From Monomorium pharaonis (Eukaryota; Arthropoda; Insecta; Hymenoptera; Formicidae), in assembly GCF_013373865.1 (NCBI RefSeq), contig NC_050476.1, positions 2,092,501-2,156,500 of the forward strand: 64,000 bases of DNA, in the 5' to 3' direction. Below, piece after piece: positions 23,293 to 35,700 of this stretch. The position numbers and the translations under genes were made by a program. The notes beneath the pieces are model-generated. The model saw only the letters and a list, made by a program, of their open reading frames with translations, did no database searches and had not been told where the DNA came from. Every line of letters begins with the position of its first letter. Within the stretch, counting starts at the first letter, position 1.

Positions 23293-25640
23293 TTGAATAC
23301 AAGATATATATATTTTGAATTAACTGTTCAAATATTTTATATAATTAAAAGCTAATGTATAAGTGTTTGTGTTTACGGAATCACGTTATTTTATGCATAC
23401 GCGCCCTCTGAAGTAAACGTGCTCTAATTTCTCACGCTAATAATATAATAATTACAGAATGGAATAATATATTTTACGTGCGCTGCATGCTTATTCCCCG
23501 CGCGTATAACGCCAAAAGCGAGCGTTGTTTTTTTCCCCCATGAAACTGTGAAAAAGATATGCGAAATGAGACGAGCGTACGGCAACGGCGGCGGTGCAGA
23601 GGCCTATAGATAACGGGCCGTTAGATCGAGTTAAAATCGATAAAAGCGCATAAAAATTTGCCGCTTCACTCGATCACTCTATTAGTTTTGACGTTATCGC
23701 GACGCGATCGATCTTGTCAAGGAGTTTTCCGCGGTGTTTTTTAACTCGCGAATTAACAGCGGTACCGATTATACGATCCATTTACGTCCCGTTTCCACGT
23801 CGACACAAAAGCGGCGCGGGTACGGGGAGCCCGCCGCTGTTTCCGAGATGAGCGCAACCCATTTTTCACTCTTCCTTCTTCGAGATGCGCGGCGGTTGCC
23901 TTCGGAATATTATCGTTGGACTCCTATATACCGTCCGCTTCCATTATCTACCGCGCTACAACTACTCGAAGCTGGCCGTACCATTAAACTACGGAGGTCA
24001 ATTTGTCCCCGCGCGCCACTCGACCTTGTATTACGTTCGGCTTACAGTTGGAGAATAACCGCCTCCCTGGAATTTAATCTCCTTCGTTCACGCGTGTGAT
24101 TACGCCACGTTGTACTAACCTTTCATTAGCGCGACGAGGAGCGATGACTTTAAAACATTTAGCACCTGGATGTGATTGTTTAACGACCGGTGGCAATGAA
24201 ATTTTAATTAAAATCGTTTAAACATTCTATTGACTTTACCGAGCAGATATCTTTTAACCTTTTAGCTACGGACGAGCTAAATGCGAAGCTCTGTCTACAT
24301 ACGCACAGCTCGGAACGCGACCAAGAGCAATTAAAAAGGGAAGGATTTTTGTATTTTCCTTTATATACAGAACGATGAAGAAACATAGAAGTCACTAACG
24401 CTTAATAAAAAGGTTAATGAAATTCAACGTTTTGCTATAGACAAACTTATAAAAAAATACACATTAATATGTGTCGTAGATATTTGGAACCCTAGAATAA
24501 TGTTCGTAATTTTACGTACAACCCCCATATATTCCTTTCATCCATTCTAATCCACCATAGTCAGCACTGTTTCTGAACGCTAAGCTATGCTCAGCTACGT
24601 CATTAGATATTGATACGTAAATTCGTGTGCGTATCAACAGAGGATCTGACTCTGTTAAAGTTAATAATTAATTATTTGCATTTATAATGGTGAGATTATA
24701 CAATAAATATCTTGTCAATAAAAGTGTGAAATGTTTGAAAATTTTGTGTTTTATGGCCCATTTTTTTGGACATAAAATTTACGCATTAGTACTGTATTAT
24801 TATTCAATACTATTATTCAATAGAAATCGAGGATTAATGTGAAGGAAAGCAACCGAAGAAATGCCATTTCTTTTCTTTTTATTGTCGATGTCGATCATCA
24901 TGTTATTGCGGCACTGCTCCGAGCGTCGCGCCTTAAAGCACGTAAATGGGGTTTGATCCCTATTAATTTCATAGAATAATGCGCGTTACACGCGATCGTG
25001 CCGTGGTCGGGCAGGAGAAGTGGGATGGGCGGGAAGGGGATAAAAGGCTCGTGGAAAAGCCGAAGGCAGAAAAGAGGTGGAAAACGACCTAACTCGTTCC
25101 TCTCTGTGGTCCGTTTTAATTTTCCGCGCTTTGCCTCCGAACCGTTCAACGCTTTACAACCTGCTCCGCTGCCTACCCACTTTCTTGTCCCCTTCCCCAT
25201 TTCCGCGGCGATCAAAGGGCCACAATGCCGTTCTCGTATCCTACGAAGAGATCGAACGCGCATCGATACGTTCGATACTTCAACCGACGTTGATTGTCTC
25301 GCGCGCGCGCGAGAGAGAGTTGCAGAAACGAAGAAGCGTCAGAAACACGCTTATTACTCAACGTCAATTTTACGTGCCGATAGTTCCATCAAACGAGAAG
25401 AAAACGGAAAGTAAAATGCGTTAGCGCATCCATTTGTGGAATTATGGTTACGCAACGACCGAGGTATATTAAGTCCTAATAAGTGGGTTGCAATTTAACG
25501 CGCTCGCGAGAATTGCATAATTTGTATTGTAACACGCTCGCATGGATTTAATGCGCATCGCAATCATTAATCTTGAATTAGACGTGATGCGCGCGGTTGA
25601 ATTTAATTTACACAGAATTATTATTTATATGGTGAGTTAA
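23293..25640. other. Non-coding stretch
   Basis: GC-richer at 23540-24100 and 24900-25440, AT-rich between. Frames of 115-138 codons around 23.7-24.1 and 25.0-25.4 kb overlap one another on both strands, and their residues look random. Nothing called. Confidence 0.4.
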
Positions 25641-27437
25641 CATTTATTTTTCCATTTGCGCGGAGATCCGTAACTATATGCCTACATACAGAGAAAGAGT
25701 ATTGAAAAAAAAGGGAGGGCTCTCTATTATTTGTTTATTGATTTTGCTTAATACTTTAAGCACAAAATGCAAGTAAATTTTCCTGCTTATTATATTGTCG
25801 ATTCACCCGCGATTACATTTAACGTTAAATATATTACATTAAATATATTAAAAATATTGTTTCGTTATAAATGATTTTAATGTAGCTGATTAATTATGAG
25901 ATAATATATTTTGAAAAATTTTCCTGTTTCTCAACGAGATATTTATTTAATCATTATTCTGACGGATATAAAATCAAATTGTTAAATACAAATGGATAGG
26001 TTGTGAAACATTACAATAAAATCTATATGTTAATAAAAAATAAATACAACTAATAAAACTGCATTTTTTGTAAAGTTGAATAATTGAAATATGCTACCTA
26101 ATTGAAATATTATATTTCTAATTCTTTTTTATTTCCACTTGATACGTTCATATTCAAAGAATTTTTGAATATTGCTTTTAAAAAATGAAACGATTTATAT
26201 CGTATTTAATCCTGAAAAGAGATATTGAAAACGAATCTTACATTCTAAAAGTATATTCAAGCAAGAGATTGAAAGAAAAATAAAATAAAATAGTTAAATA
26301 TTTACATTTTTTTTGTATTCTATTTTATAAGTCAATTTATTTCCATTCCGTATAAGTATTAGAAAATTTAATCAACCTGAACTTGAAGAAATTTAATCGA
26401 CTACAATATATTTGATATTAAAATTGTTAAATAATATTATTAGCATATTATGTGTTAATGTTATTTTTAATTTTCTAAAAATTTTACTTTTGTATAGAAA
26501 GTAAATTTTAACATAAAAAGTGTAGACGTTAATATATTGTTAAATTTGAAGATAAAATGTTTTTTGCAAAAATTAACATATCATCGTTTATCAATTTTTA
26601 TCAAGCTTACTCCATCTGTGATATTTTTTCTCTTATTTTTATTATTTGCAAGATAGCTCCATAAAAAGAATTCAGATGATTGATATATCTAGCATTATTA
26701 GTATTCTACCGTATAACAAGACATCGACGTGTCGATAACTAATTCATCAATATAACAAGTTCTATATTCCATAAGCTTCGTATGCATGCGAGTGCATTCT
26801 CGTACGAACAATAAATCGAGGCGAATGATTGTAGAGGAATAATACTTTAGAATTAAATACAGATCGTAATCTGTTGTAATCCATCCATTTTGAGGCAATA
26901 AATCTAGGAGATATGTTATTTATTCGTAACATATATTTTCGCAACTTGAAACATACGTACGTTTACATATACCTTACAATAATTTGATACTATTTTCACA
27001 GATCCATTATCCATTTAAAATAAAAGTTAATTCGTTACTCACTGATACAACGCTCAACAGTAGAGAGTTGTAGATTACATTGCAGACTACGTTAAATTGT
27101 AACACGTAAAGATAACATATAAATTATAACAGCGACCAAGATTTACGAGTAAAATTAAAACAAATTTAAATAATTTACTGAATATTACTGAACTCTTTTT
27201 TGTAAAATAATTATCTAGTAACATGAAAATGAATTTCTAAGAAAGTATTTTTTTAACATAAGCTTTTATAATCTTTAATAAATCTTCACGTATTTCTAAC
27301 TTTTTTTTCTAAAAGCTGCCATGGATTTAGAAATCCATTCAAAAGACTTTTAAATAAGTTCCTCTTTTTTCAATAAAATAACAGAAATCTTTATTTTTCT
27401 TATTACCTTAATTTAAACACAATAGAAACATTCTTCG
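25641..27437. other. AT-rich desert
   Basis: Very AT-rich with poly-A/T runs. Degenerate TTAACA motifs at 26440-26580 hint at decayed element fragments. No gene. Confidence 0.55.
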
Positions 27438-27772
27438 CCTCTCCCGGTCTCTCCCGTCTCTCCCCGTCTCTCCCGGTTTCTCCCCGTCTCTTCCCGGCTC
27501 TCCCGATCTTTTTTCGTCTCTCCCCGTCTCTCCCCGTCTCTCCCGGTCTCTCCCGGTCTCTTCCCGTCTCTCCCGTCTCTCCCGATCTCTCCCCGTCTCT
27601 CCCGGTCTCTCCCCGTCTCTCCCGGTCTCTCCCCATCTCTCCCCGTCTCTCCCGGTCTCTTTCCGTCTCTTTCCGTCTCTCCCGATCTCTCCCCGTCTCT
27701 CCCGGTCTCTCCCCGTCTCTCCCGGTCTCTCCCCGTCTCTCACGGTCTCTCCCCATCTCTCCCGGTCTCTCC
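27438..27772. repeat. Minisatellite of 10-bp units
   Basis: About 33 units of TCTCTCCCGG / TCTCTCCCCG, with scattered variants (TTTCCG, TCCCAT, TCACGG). The two main variants alternate in places, giving a 20-bp higher-order unit. Because 10 is not a multiple of 3, three units make a 10-residue period in every minus-strand frame, so long Arg/Asp/Gly/Glu frames appear on that strand without being genes. The tract is strictly pyrimidine-biased on the plus strand. Confidence 0.95.
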
Positions 27773-29571
27773 TCACTCGTGAAAATATTGCCAATTATGA
27801 TCGTGCAAGCTAACTGCACAATAGAATAGGACTCTCAATATTATCGCCGCATTTTACGATGAAAGAATAAGATATGAAAAGCGAAATCGCACGAAACTAC
27901 AACGTTTGTCCGATAACCATGACGTCTCGGAAATTAAAGCAATGTACGAATCTCGAGGTGGAAGCAATCCAAAAATCGCGCGACGAACCTTACACGCCAC
28001 CCGCGGTGACCGCGCTACACCTGTTGCTAAAAAAAATTATATACTCTCGCGATTTTTTTAAGACGATTATTATTCCGTGCTGCGCGAGCTACATGTAAGT
28101 AAATAAACACAACAGGTAAAATTGAAGATAAATATGCGCGAGATGAATTGAACGATTCTCGGAAATATGTCTCTTCTATTATCGATATATTATACAAAAG
28201 CTTAGTAGAACGTTGAATTACGCATACAAATGTTACAGGATAATCACGGCCATAGTCAATTGGAATGGATTAGTATTCCGAGTTTATTATTAATCGCATA
28301 CGCTGACAATTATTGATTAAGCAAATGTTCGCAGGGAAAGATCGTGCGCACAATATATCGAGTAAATTGCGAATCGCGAGCCAGTTACAGATACTTATTC
28401 ATAAGGAACAATCGCGTTTCGCGAGAGGTAACGCGGTAACGATCCGCGGAACAGTTTACACCGCTACTTTTCCATTCCGTCGCGCGCGCACGCGTTTGTA
28501 TGTAAAATAAAAATGTATACGCGACGGCACGAACTGTTATGCGTTAAGCGCTAAACGAGCGTTGTCGAACGACGAGAGAACGACCGCGCGCCGCGTGCCA
28601 GCGAATTTGAATTCCACCGTCTCCGGAATACACTTAACGCGCCGTGAAATAAATCGCGACAATTATCTAATCGGACGGGACGACGACGTGCCGAGAAGTT
28701 ATTCCTAACGAAAGATCGCGCGCATTTAGCGCGGTTCGCCGTACCTGCCGCTACCGCATCTCGAGAGATAATGAAACAACAATGTAAGCGGTTCTCTCGT
28801 CTCTCCGTTCGTCGACTCGAATCTCGACGCTTACCGTAAACACGACGTGATTGAATCTATACAGCCTGCGTTGCACGAGACTTGAGCAAACGCGCGTATT
28901 ATCTCCCTTGGTTCGCAATTGTTCCCAAATAATTGTCTGTTGTCAGCATTTACGATTGATTAACTCTTGCAATTAAGTCGTAAGTATGTGTCGAGGCGAG
29001 GAGTTATTTAATTTCTTGAAATTGGCATATTGCTTGAGATAGAAATCATTCATCTCGTTTTGTGACGTTTACACGCGATTATTACTTCTTTGACGAGGAT
29101 ACCTCGTTCGAAAATATATTTCGCGTCGCGATACATTGAATTTTCTGCTTAATAAAACGTAATTTGCCGCATTATTGTCAGATCGAGAGCGCGGAGTAAT
29201 TCACGAATCGTCGAATTATACGATTCAAGTTACAGAAAGCCTTGATAATCGCCAATTATTCGTTTATTAATAATACCTACGTTTCTCGCGAGATTTATCG
29301 CGGCTCGTGTTTATTGCAATACTGAATTGTATATTTTTGGATGATTCATTGTACGTAATGAAGCATCGCGCGCGATTAACTTCGTATCCTGTAAAGACCC
29401 GCGATTGTCATATTACAATGATTAATGTGCAATCGTAATCAACGATATTTTCATATGAATGTCGAGTGAGTGCGATGGAATCTAAGAGAAGAGGCATTGA
29501 GCAACAATATTATAAATAATGAAGAAACGAGTTCTGTACTATTTATACAATATATTATCATAGTTAGATAG
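27773..29571. other. Non-coding; CpG-rich patch with a donor
   Basis: CpG-rich at 28430-28960. A good donor, TC|GTAAGTAT, lies at 28980 at the right edge of this patch and could end an untranslated first exon on the plus strand. There is no independent start-site evidence. A 74-codon frame at 27874-28098 ends at another GTAAGT and shows no known domain. Confidence 0.35.
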
Positions 29572-29629
29572 TAACTAGTTAAAAAGTTAAACAATGAAGT
29601 TGGACAATGAATAACTTTTAACTTAGTTA
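29572..29629. other. AT-rich hairpin
   Basis: TAACTAGTTAAAAAGTTA (29572-29589) and TAACTTTTAACTTAGTTA (29612-29629) are near-complementary with a 22-nt loop. It may be a small element remnant. Confidence 0.45.
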
Positions 29630-29939
29630 ATTTTGAAATCTCTCGTACGTAATAATTATGTTACATATTTTATTATTACTTAAATAAAAATGAGAATAAA
29701 ATTTTACTTGTCAAATTGTATAAAAGTTTTGAGAATAATTTGTTAAAAAATTCTATTGTTTTGTATCAATTTTTTTTTACTTTTGAAAAAAAAACATTTT
29801 GGATATATTATTTTTTACGTGGATATAATTTTTAAATACATGCGAGATAAAATCCACGCTACGTTTTTCGTGCCTCATAACATGCAATTGCGTTTACGTA
29901 GTTATTTCAGAATGGCAGAAAAATAAGTACAGCACGAGC

Positions 29940-30240
29940 TACTCCGCAAATCAACGTCTCGTCTCTCGAAACGCCATCGTTCCCAACAAATAAGTAATTG
30001 TTATCCGTCTGCGCGATCAATTAACATTAATTGTTTATCCGGTAATACGTTAAATATTTCACAATGGCTGCTGTACGGAGCGCCTGACGCGGGTTTACGG
30101 CGCGTCGTGTTGCGTTTCAACGTTTTGCTTTGTTTACGTCCGTGATTCGATCCGGCAGGTAGCGGCAATAGCGCGTTGTTTTCTCGAGTCGTGGCCGCGA
30201 CAAGTACGCGGAGACGCCAGATGATCTTTCGTTACGAGTA
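29940..30240 (+). repeat. Diverged direct duplication, copy 1
   Basis: Aligns with 31380-31630. Shared landmarks in the same order: CGTCTCTCGAAAC (29960), GTTCC...AATAAGT, GGCTG near 30066, then a GC-rich block with TTGCGTTTCAA (30110) and TTTACGTCCG-like sequence. Offsets drift from 1441 to 1416 bases, showing small indels. A CAG|GTAGCG donor-like site lies at about 30159. Neither copy codes for an evident protein. Confidence 0.65.
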
Positions 30241-30686
30241 ATTTGTATCATCCCGTATGATTAGATATATATCTCGCGGCGATTCTATACGGTATAGAAT
30301 CCTGGGTGATCAGAGAGTCATTGAACAGCCTCCTCTGATTACCTGTCAATCACGTAATCATAGTGCCATGCTGTTTCCTTACTTTATCTAATTATTATAA
30401 GACAAATGGTACATATATATAGAAATAGAATAGGCTGTAAGTATGGAATTTTTGTAGCGTATAAACGCGGTGGTAATAACTCGTCGAACACAAAATTATC
30501 ATAATGGGATAAGCATTTCTATTTCTGTGTAAATATCTAGAATTGCATGTAAACTTAATTTAACTTCTTTAAAAGTTGCATGGTTTGTTCTTCTCAAGAT
30601 GTTTTCCTTCTTGTTTAAAAGAAAGTAAATATCTATGTAAAGTGTTTTGTGTACTACCTGAAAACTCATTTTTTTTTGTTTATAAT
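30241..30686. other. Non-coding stretch
   Basis: AT-rich. No feature supported. Confidence 0.5.
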
Positions 30687-30964
30687 ACTGATAGAGAAAT
30701 GTGTGTTTGTGACTATATTTGCATAGTAAAATAATTATAGTCAGAAATGTCATATTTCTGTAGTAATAATTACCATAATATTAATAATAATAACCATATG
30801 CTATATTTTAAACCTGTATAATTTATAGTACATTTTTTTCAAAGTTGGCTATAAGTATGTAGTTATTATTAACATTAATTTAAATTATTTAAAAATGACA
30901 TTTCTGACTATAATTATTGTACTATTCAATTATAGTCACAAATGTCGCATATTTTTTTATCAGT
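30687..30964. mobile_element. Palindromic MITE, copy 2
   Basis: About 278 bp, better preserved than the copy at 11.7 kb. Left end ACTGATAGAGAAATGTGTG; right end ATATTTTTTTATCAGT, its complement. The arms (30687-30754 and 30896-30964) pair over nearly 70 bases. Each arm holds its own internal palindrome bounded by GACTATA and TATAGTC, so the GACTATAATT motif occurs four times. TA or TTA flanks suggest a TA target. It is non-coding and non-autonomous. Confidence 0.8.
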
Positions 30965-31022
30965 TTAGTATTCTATTGAAAACATAATAGCGGTTTCGAA
31001 AGATATTGATTGTGAAATGATG

Positions 31023-31028
<6 letters not shown>

Positions 31029-31083
<55 letters not shown>
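31029..31083. repeat. (TC)n microsatellite
   Basis: About 27 uninterrupted TC units, between the MITE and the second copy of the 250-bp duplication. Confidence 0.97.
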
Positions 31084-31086
<3 letters not shown>

Positions 31087-31379
31087 TGCTTAAGATTCTA
31101 GTGTATTCGTCCATTTCATGGCTTCTGCAGTATGCATATAAGTTTTTTAATTCACCGATTGATCAATCGCATTATACGCGAATACAATTTTCACCGCGAA
31201 AGCCGCATTTGCGCATCACGCGATTGATCGATCGGGGAATTAAAAAACCCGCGCGACGCAGCCCGTATGGATTATCGGAGCGCAGCTAACTTCAAGTGGC
31301 ATTTACGTTCCCGCGTGTACTTCGTGCTGTTGCGTACTACAACATACAGCTGTATATTACAATCGAGCGGGTAACAACT

Positions 31380-31630
31380 GTTACGAACTATTGCTTGGAT
31401 CGTCTCTCGAAACACGATAGTTCCTTACGAATAAGTTAACCTCCTGCATTTCGTAAATATGTACGTAATATATATATATATACGCTATTTGTAGCGGCTG
31501 TCACAGAGCGCTCGGCGGCGCGTACTTGCGTTTCAAGGTTATGTTGTTCTCTTTGCGTCCGCGCGGCTAGACGATGACTTCAACTCCGAATCGAGTGCGG
31601 TGGTCGTTATCCTCGTGAAGCGAAGCATTT
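31380..31630 (+). repeat. Diverged direct duplication, copy 2
   Basis: Partner of 29940-30240: CGTCTCTCGAAAC at 31401, GAATAAGTTAA near 31428, GCGGCTGTCACAGAGCGC near 31493, TTGCGTTTCAA at 31526. A (TA)n insertion at 31469-31482 accounts for part of the length difference. Confidence 0.65.
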
Positions 31631-31656
31631 CGCGTAATATAAATTCGACGTTTGTA

Positions 31657-31893
31657 CCCGAGTCGAAATTTCATTTCCATTTTCGACCTCGGTACCTTCA
31701 ATCTGTTCTTAGACTTTTAGACTTCTACTTCGTGTCTCTAAATGGGCACAAAATTTCCAACTTTCGAGGTTAAATCGGCGCAATCCCTTGAATTTCTCCA
31801 CACATCTAATTATAGCCACTAAGTTTAAGTATAGTATCAGATGATACGATCTAATTTTGAGATCGAAAATGGAAATAAAACTTTGACTCTCGG
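31657..31893. mobile_element. Element with 36-bp inverted ends (MITE-like)
   Basis: Arms 31657-31692 and 31857-31893 are complementary over about 36 positions, with the perfect core ATTTCCATTTTCGA / TCGAAAATGGAAAT. The ~165-bp interior is non-coding and unique in the window. It may be a non-autonomous transposon, or a long hairpin that could be processed into small RNAs. No clear target-site duplication was found. Confidence 0.5.
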
Positions 31894-32313
31894 ATATATT
31901 TGTAATGCAGAGAAAGTCGCTACCGACATAGACTTCTTAAAGCGACACCGCTTACGTCTCGGAAAATAACGTTGCATCGCTAAAAATTTCCCTACGATAA
32001 AACGCGTGTTTCCGAAAATAATTCCACTCACCTCGCGCATGCTTATCTTTAGCTCGTACGTTTATTCACTTAACTCTAATAATAATCGCCTTAAACGCAT
32101 CGCGAGAGTATATAATTTTTTTTAACAACAGGTGTAGCGTCGCCGCGTAATAAATGGATGATTTTTTTTAATTGCCACAAGATATTCTTTGTATATTACG
32201 TTTTCGAGACAGGTAGTTGCGGGTAGCCTTTGCGTACATCACAGTTTCATTGCGACTTCTCTTATCTCCCGCCGTAAAATACAACATACAGTTAATATCG
32301 GGAGTGTCGTCTC

Positions 32314-32428
32314 ATTTTATTGTGTAATTAGTGCGCGCTAATTAACAGTGTTTCCGCGAGTGAGCGCGACGAAGGAATCCGAGAGGACGAGGCGGCCTGG
32401 GGAGGCATCGGGCGACGGCGGAGCAACC
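32314..32428 (+). other. Candidate untranslated exon 1 with promoter
   Basis: A GC-rich segment without any ATG ends at two overlapping donors, GCAACC|GTAAGG (GT at 32429) and AAG|GTGAAT (GT at 32434). An initiator-like TCATTT at 32312-32317 matches the arthropod consensus TCAKTY; there is no TATA box. With the exon at 32707 it would form a spliced 5' leader with a 278-base intron. Start-site position is inferred. Confidence 0.28.
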
Positions 32429-32706
32429 GTAAGGTGAATACTTTATTTTGCACGAGTATTGTTTTTATTATTTACTCCTTGTGATATCGATTGTTCGCCG
32501 CTGTTGAATAATTTAAATAAAAATTAGAGCGAAAGGCTTTATATCTTTTGGAATCTTATAAAATTTTACGCCGAGAAAGTATGTGTCTTGGAAATTATAA
32601 TATTTTTTGGCTATTTGAAAAACTTTCTGATGTACACGATAGCCATTTGTTGAAATGTCAATTTTGATACCGCTGTAATAATTTTTGTGTTGTCTTTATG
32701 TTACAG

Positions 32707-32770
32707 TTTCAACATAGTTCGACGATAGTTTGCAACACAGTCTACAACTCCGCTGCGGTGAATCGTATCG
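32707..32770 (+). other. Candidate leader exon 2
   Basis: It begins after a good acceptor (pyrimidine-rich TTTTTGTGTTGTCTTTATGTTACAG ending at 32706, quoted only as its type) and ends at the strong donor TATCG|GTGAGT at 32771. The 64-nt exon is open in frame 1 and closed in the other two, but no ATG precedes it in exon 1, so it is most simply 5' UTR. The next exon was not identified, consistent with a long first intron. Confidence 0.4.
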
Positions 32771-35700
32771 GTGAGTGTTATACTACCTTTTATTTTAATT
32801 CGAGAGAAATGGATTCGTGTATCGGGCAGGGCGCAAGAGAGGAATGTTTCAAAGATAAATGTATCTTATAGATTTATTGTTTTTAAATGAATGGGCTAGT
32901 AGGAGATTATATACATATATTAATATACTCAACAATCGATATATTCATATATAACGAATGTATGTATGTGCAAAATTGAAAAACAGATTATTATCAATGC
33001 ATCATTTGCTGATTTTATTATTTATTGGAACGTTCTATTATTTCGTACAATAAAATTAATTATAAGGTTTCTTAAAATTTGTGGGATCTTAAGTGTAAAT
33101 AAATATTTTGTAAATGGAATACTACTCACATTTACACTTAATATATAAAACCAAATACATATATATATTAACTTTTTTAGCAGTCTATTTTATTCTTTAG
33201 ATAAATTGATTATTAACCGTAATGAAATTTTGTTGAAGCCAGTAAATTTTTCATCACACATTCGAATTCTTTATATAAATTATATAAAAGTGGATAGATT
33301 ATATTATATTAGCTGATTACGAATTATCTCAAAATACTTAATATTGAAATATATATAATTTCCGATAAAGTAAAATAATTGCAGTAACTTATTCAGTATT
33401 GTAAATAATTTATTGATTCAGTCAACGTTGATTGTTTGATTAGAAGGAAATTAGGATCTCGATATTTTCGTATTAAAATTTCTGTCTTTAATTAATCTTT
33501 AAAATGCGAATACTTTTAAAATATGAAAATTATTCTAATATAGTGTGAAATTCGAGAGAGAAGAAAGCCTTATGTATTATGTATTAAGTACATACGAAAA
33601 CGATTCGCGAGAAATCGTGAAAACAATTGGACTACGAGCACTTCCGACCGCATATTCCGATCGTTGGAACTATCGACTCCGTCGCGTATACTCTTCGATG
33701 CACTCCGCGCCATTTGGTCGAGGCACCGTTTCTCGGGCCGTAAAGCAGGAGGAACCGAAAGCATATTGAGCACTCGTTAGGAGAATCGTCATAGTGCCGT
33801 CGAGTACTCGTGCGACGACGTACGACGACGATCAATCACAATTTTCCGCGTTTCTCGCCGATGCACGGTCGCATATACGTAGGCACGTTCTACTTCAGAG
33901 ACTAAGGAGGTCGTTGAACCGTTTCCATAACCACACGGCTACATCCAAAAGTACATGAGAATTGGAGTGAAGCGGCCCGTGGCCATGCGCTTAGAAACGT
34001 AAACGGACGACGTGAAGAGATAAAGGGACTGCAGCAAGATCACAGGTGGATCCTGCGGAAGAGAGGGGGAGAAACAGGGTGGGATATGCGCTGCTAAAGA
34101 GAAATGTAGACAGACACGAGGGGAGGGAGAGCGACGAAGATGGAGAAGCAGAGTATTCCGATGTTGACAATGGGATAGACCGGGGGGTACGGGAGACGCG
34201 GCAAAATTTGGAAGCGAGGGAAAGAGAAAGGAAGCGGAGAGATAGGAAGCGAAAGACGCAGGCGAGAGGAGACGCGGAAGAAAGAATACAATGCCAGAGC
34301 GAGAAAAGACCTCGGTGACAAACAGTGGACCGTAGTCAGCCGTACAGAGCAACGCTGCTGGATGAATATATATCGCGATGCGACTTCTCTCTCCTTCTCT
34401 TTTTTGTGTCTCTTTCTCTCTCTCTCTCTCTTTCTTTCTCTCTTGGGAACCAAGAATAACGCTTCTCTCATCTATTCTCTCCACGCGGTTATTACAGGCA
34501 GCGTGCCGCTAGTTTTGGATAAAAACCGGGATGACACAAAGAGGGACGGCTTAAAAGTTCCAAACAGAAAAAGACGACCGATCGAAAAACACGCGAATAC
34601 TTCGCGCTCGCTCGGGCTTATACTTCGCGTTTATATTGAATCCCGCCGGTTATTCCGAGTAAGGTAGTGACCAAAGTTTCAGACTCTTAGTTTGCTGATG
34701 AACAATTTTTTTCCCCCCGCTAATTAGGCTCTCCGAATTCAGCGCGTTGATTCTCAACGGAGAGGGCATGAAATTTCATGCAATACTCTTTTTCTTGCGC
34801 GTATTCGCGCAAATAATTTTCCATTCGGGACTTTTTTATTTCAGAAATGCGAAAATGATCTCACGTGTATTTATTTACGAGAATATATTTTTAAACTCAT
34901 TATTCATGATACATTCTTTTTTAAAATATACACCAACTTTCCACGTGTTAACAACGTACGGATACGGCAAGCTCATTACCAGCGCGCATTTGATGTTTTA
35001 AAATTGGAAAAGTCTCATTTTAGCCAGACTTAAATTTAAATTTGGAAATCTTGATTAGAAAAATGTTTTCGTTTCTTACTGATAGTAGACATTATAATAG
35101 TGCAATAATACGTAAATTGAGTAAGATCGCTGTCTGGGGAGCAATCTCAAAAGTGGTTCTTAAAGTCTTTCCACGAAAGTCTGTACAAAGTAAAACAAAT
35201 TCTTTTAAGCTATTGTTAGAAAGTCTTAGCAAAGAGTCAAAGAAGTACCGTTTACTTCCGTAAACGAAAGAAGAATTTGAGGATCTATTTCATTAGTTAC
35301 TGTATTCTATTTCTCCATATCAGAATCAAATTTAATTCAAATGATAGAGAGAGATAGATAATATGGAAATGGAGTATTCGCTGAGATGTACCGCGTTTTG
35401 AACACATTCGGATTCCGCTGGTGTAATGTATCTTGAAACGCGTCGGAATACAGCCAAGATCGAAGGGGAGAAATTACGTTCCAGTATGCCATCGTCGCGC
35501 GTAGCAATAACAACGTTACGTGTGAAAATGGAGTGGCAAGGTGATGCGAGGGCGGACATAGATCGTTATGCATTTGCTGCATCGAGGTGAATGTAAGGCC
35601 GACGCGATATTCGCGATATACGAATGCGGACGGATGGCGATGCGCAAACCATTTTCATCGCATTCACCGAATGTAATTCAATCAAATTTTTTTGCTGGGA

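Noticed and set aside
29030..29052. TATTGCTTGAGA, identical to the first 12 bases of miR-137
   Set aside because: The rest of the mature sequence does not match and the flanks do not fold into a precursor-like hairpin.
33939..34484. 181-codon minus-strand frame
   Set aside because: Low-complexity Ser/Pro/Leu/Phe reading of a purine-rich tract.
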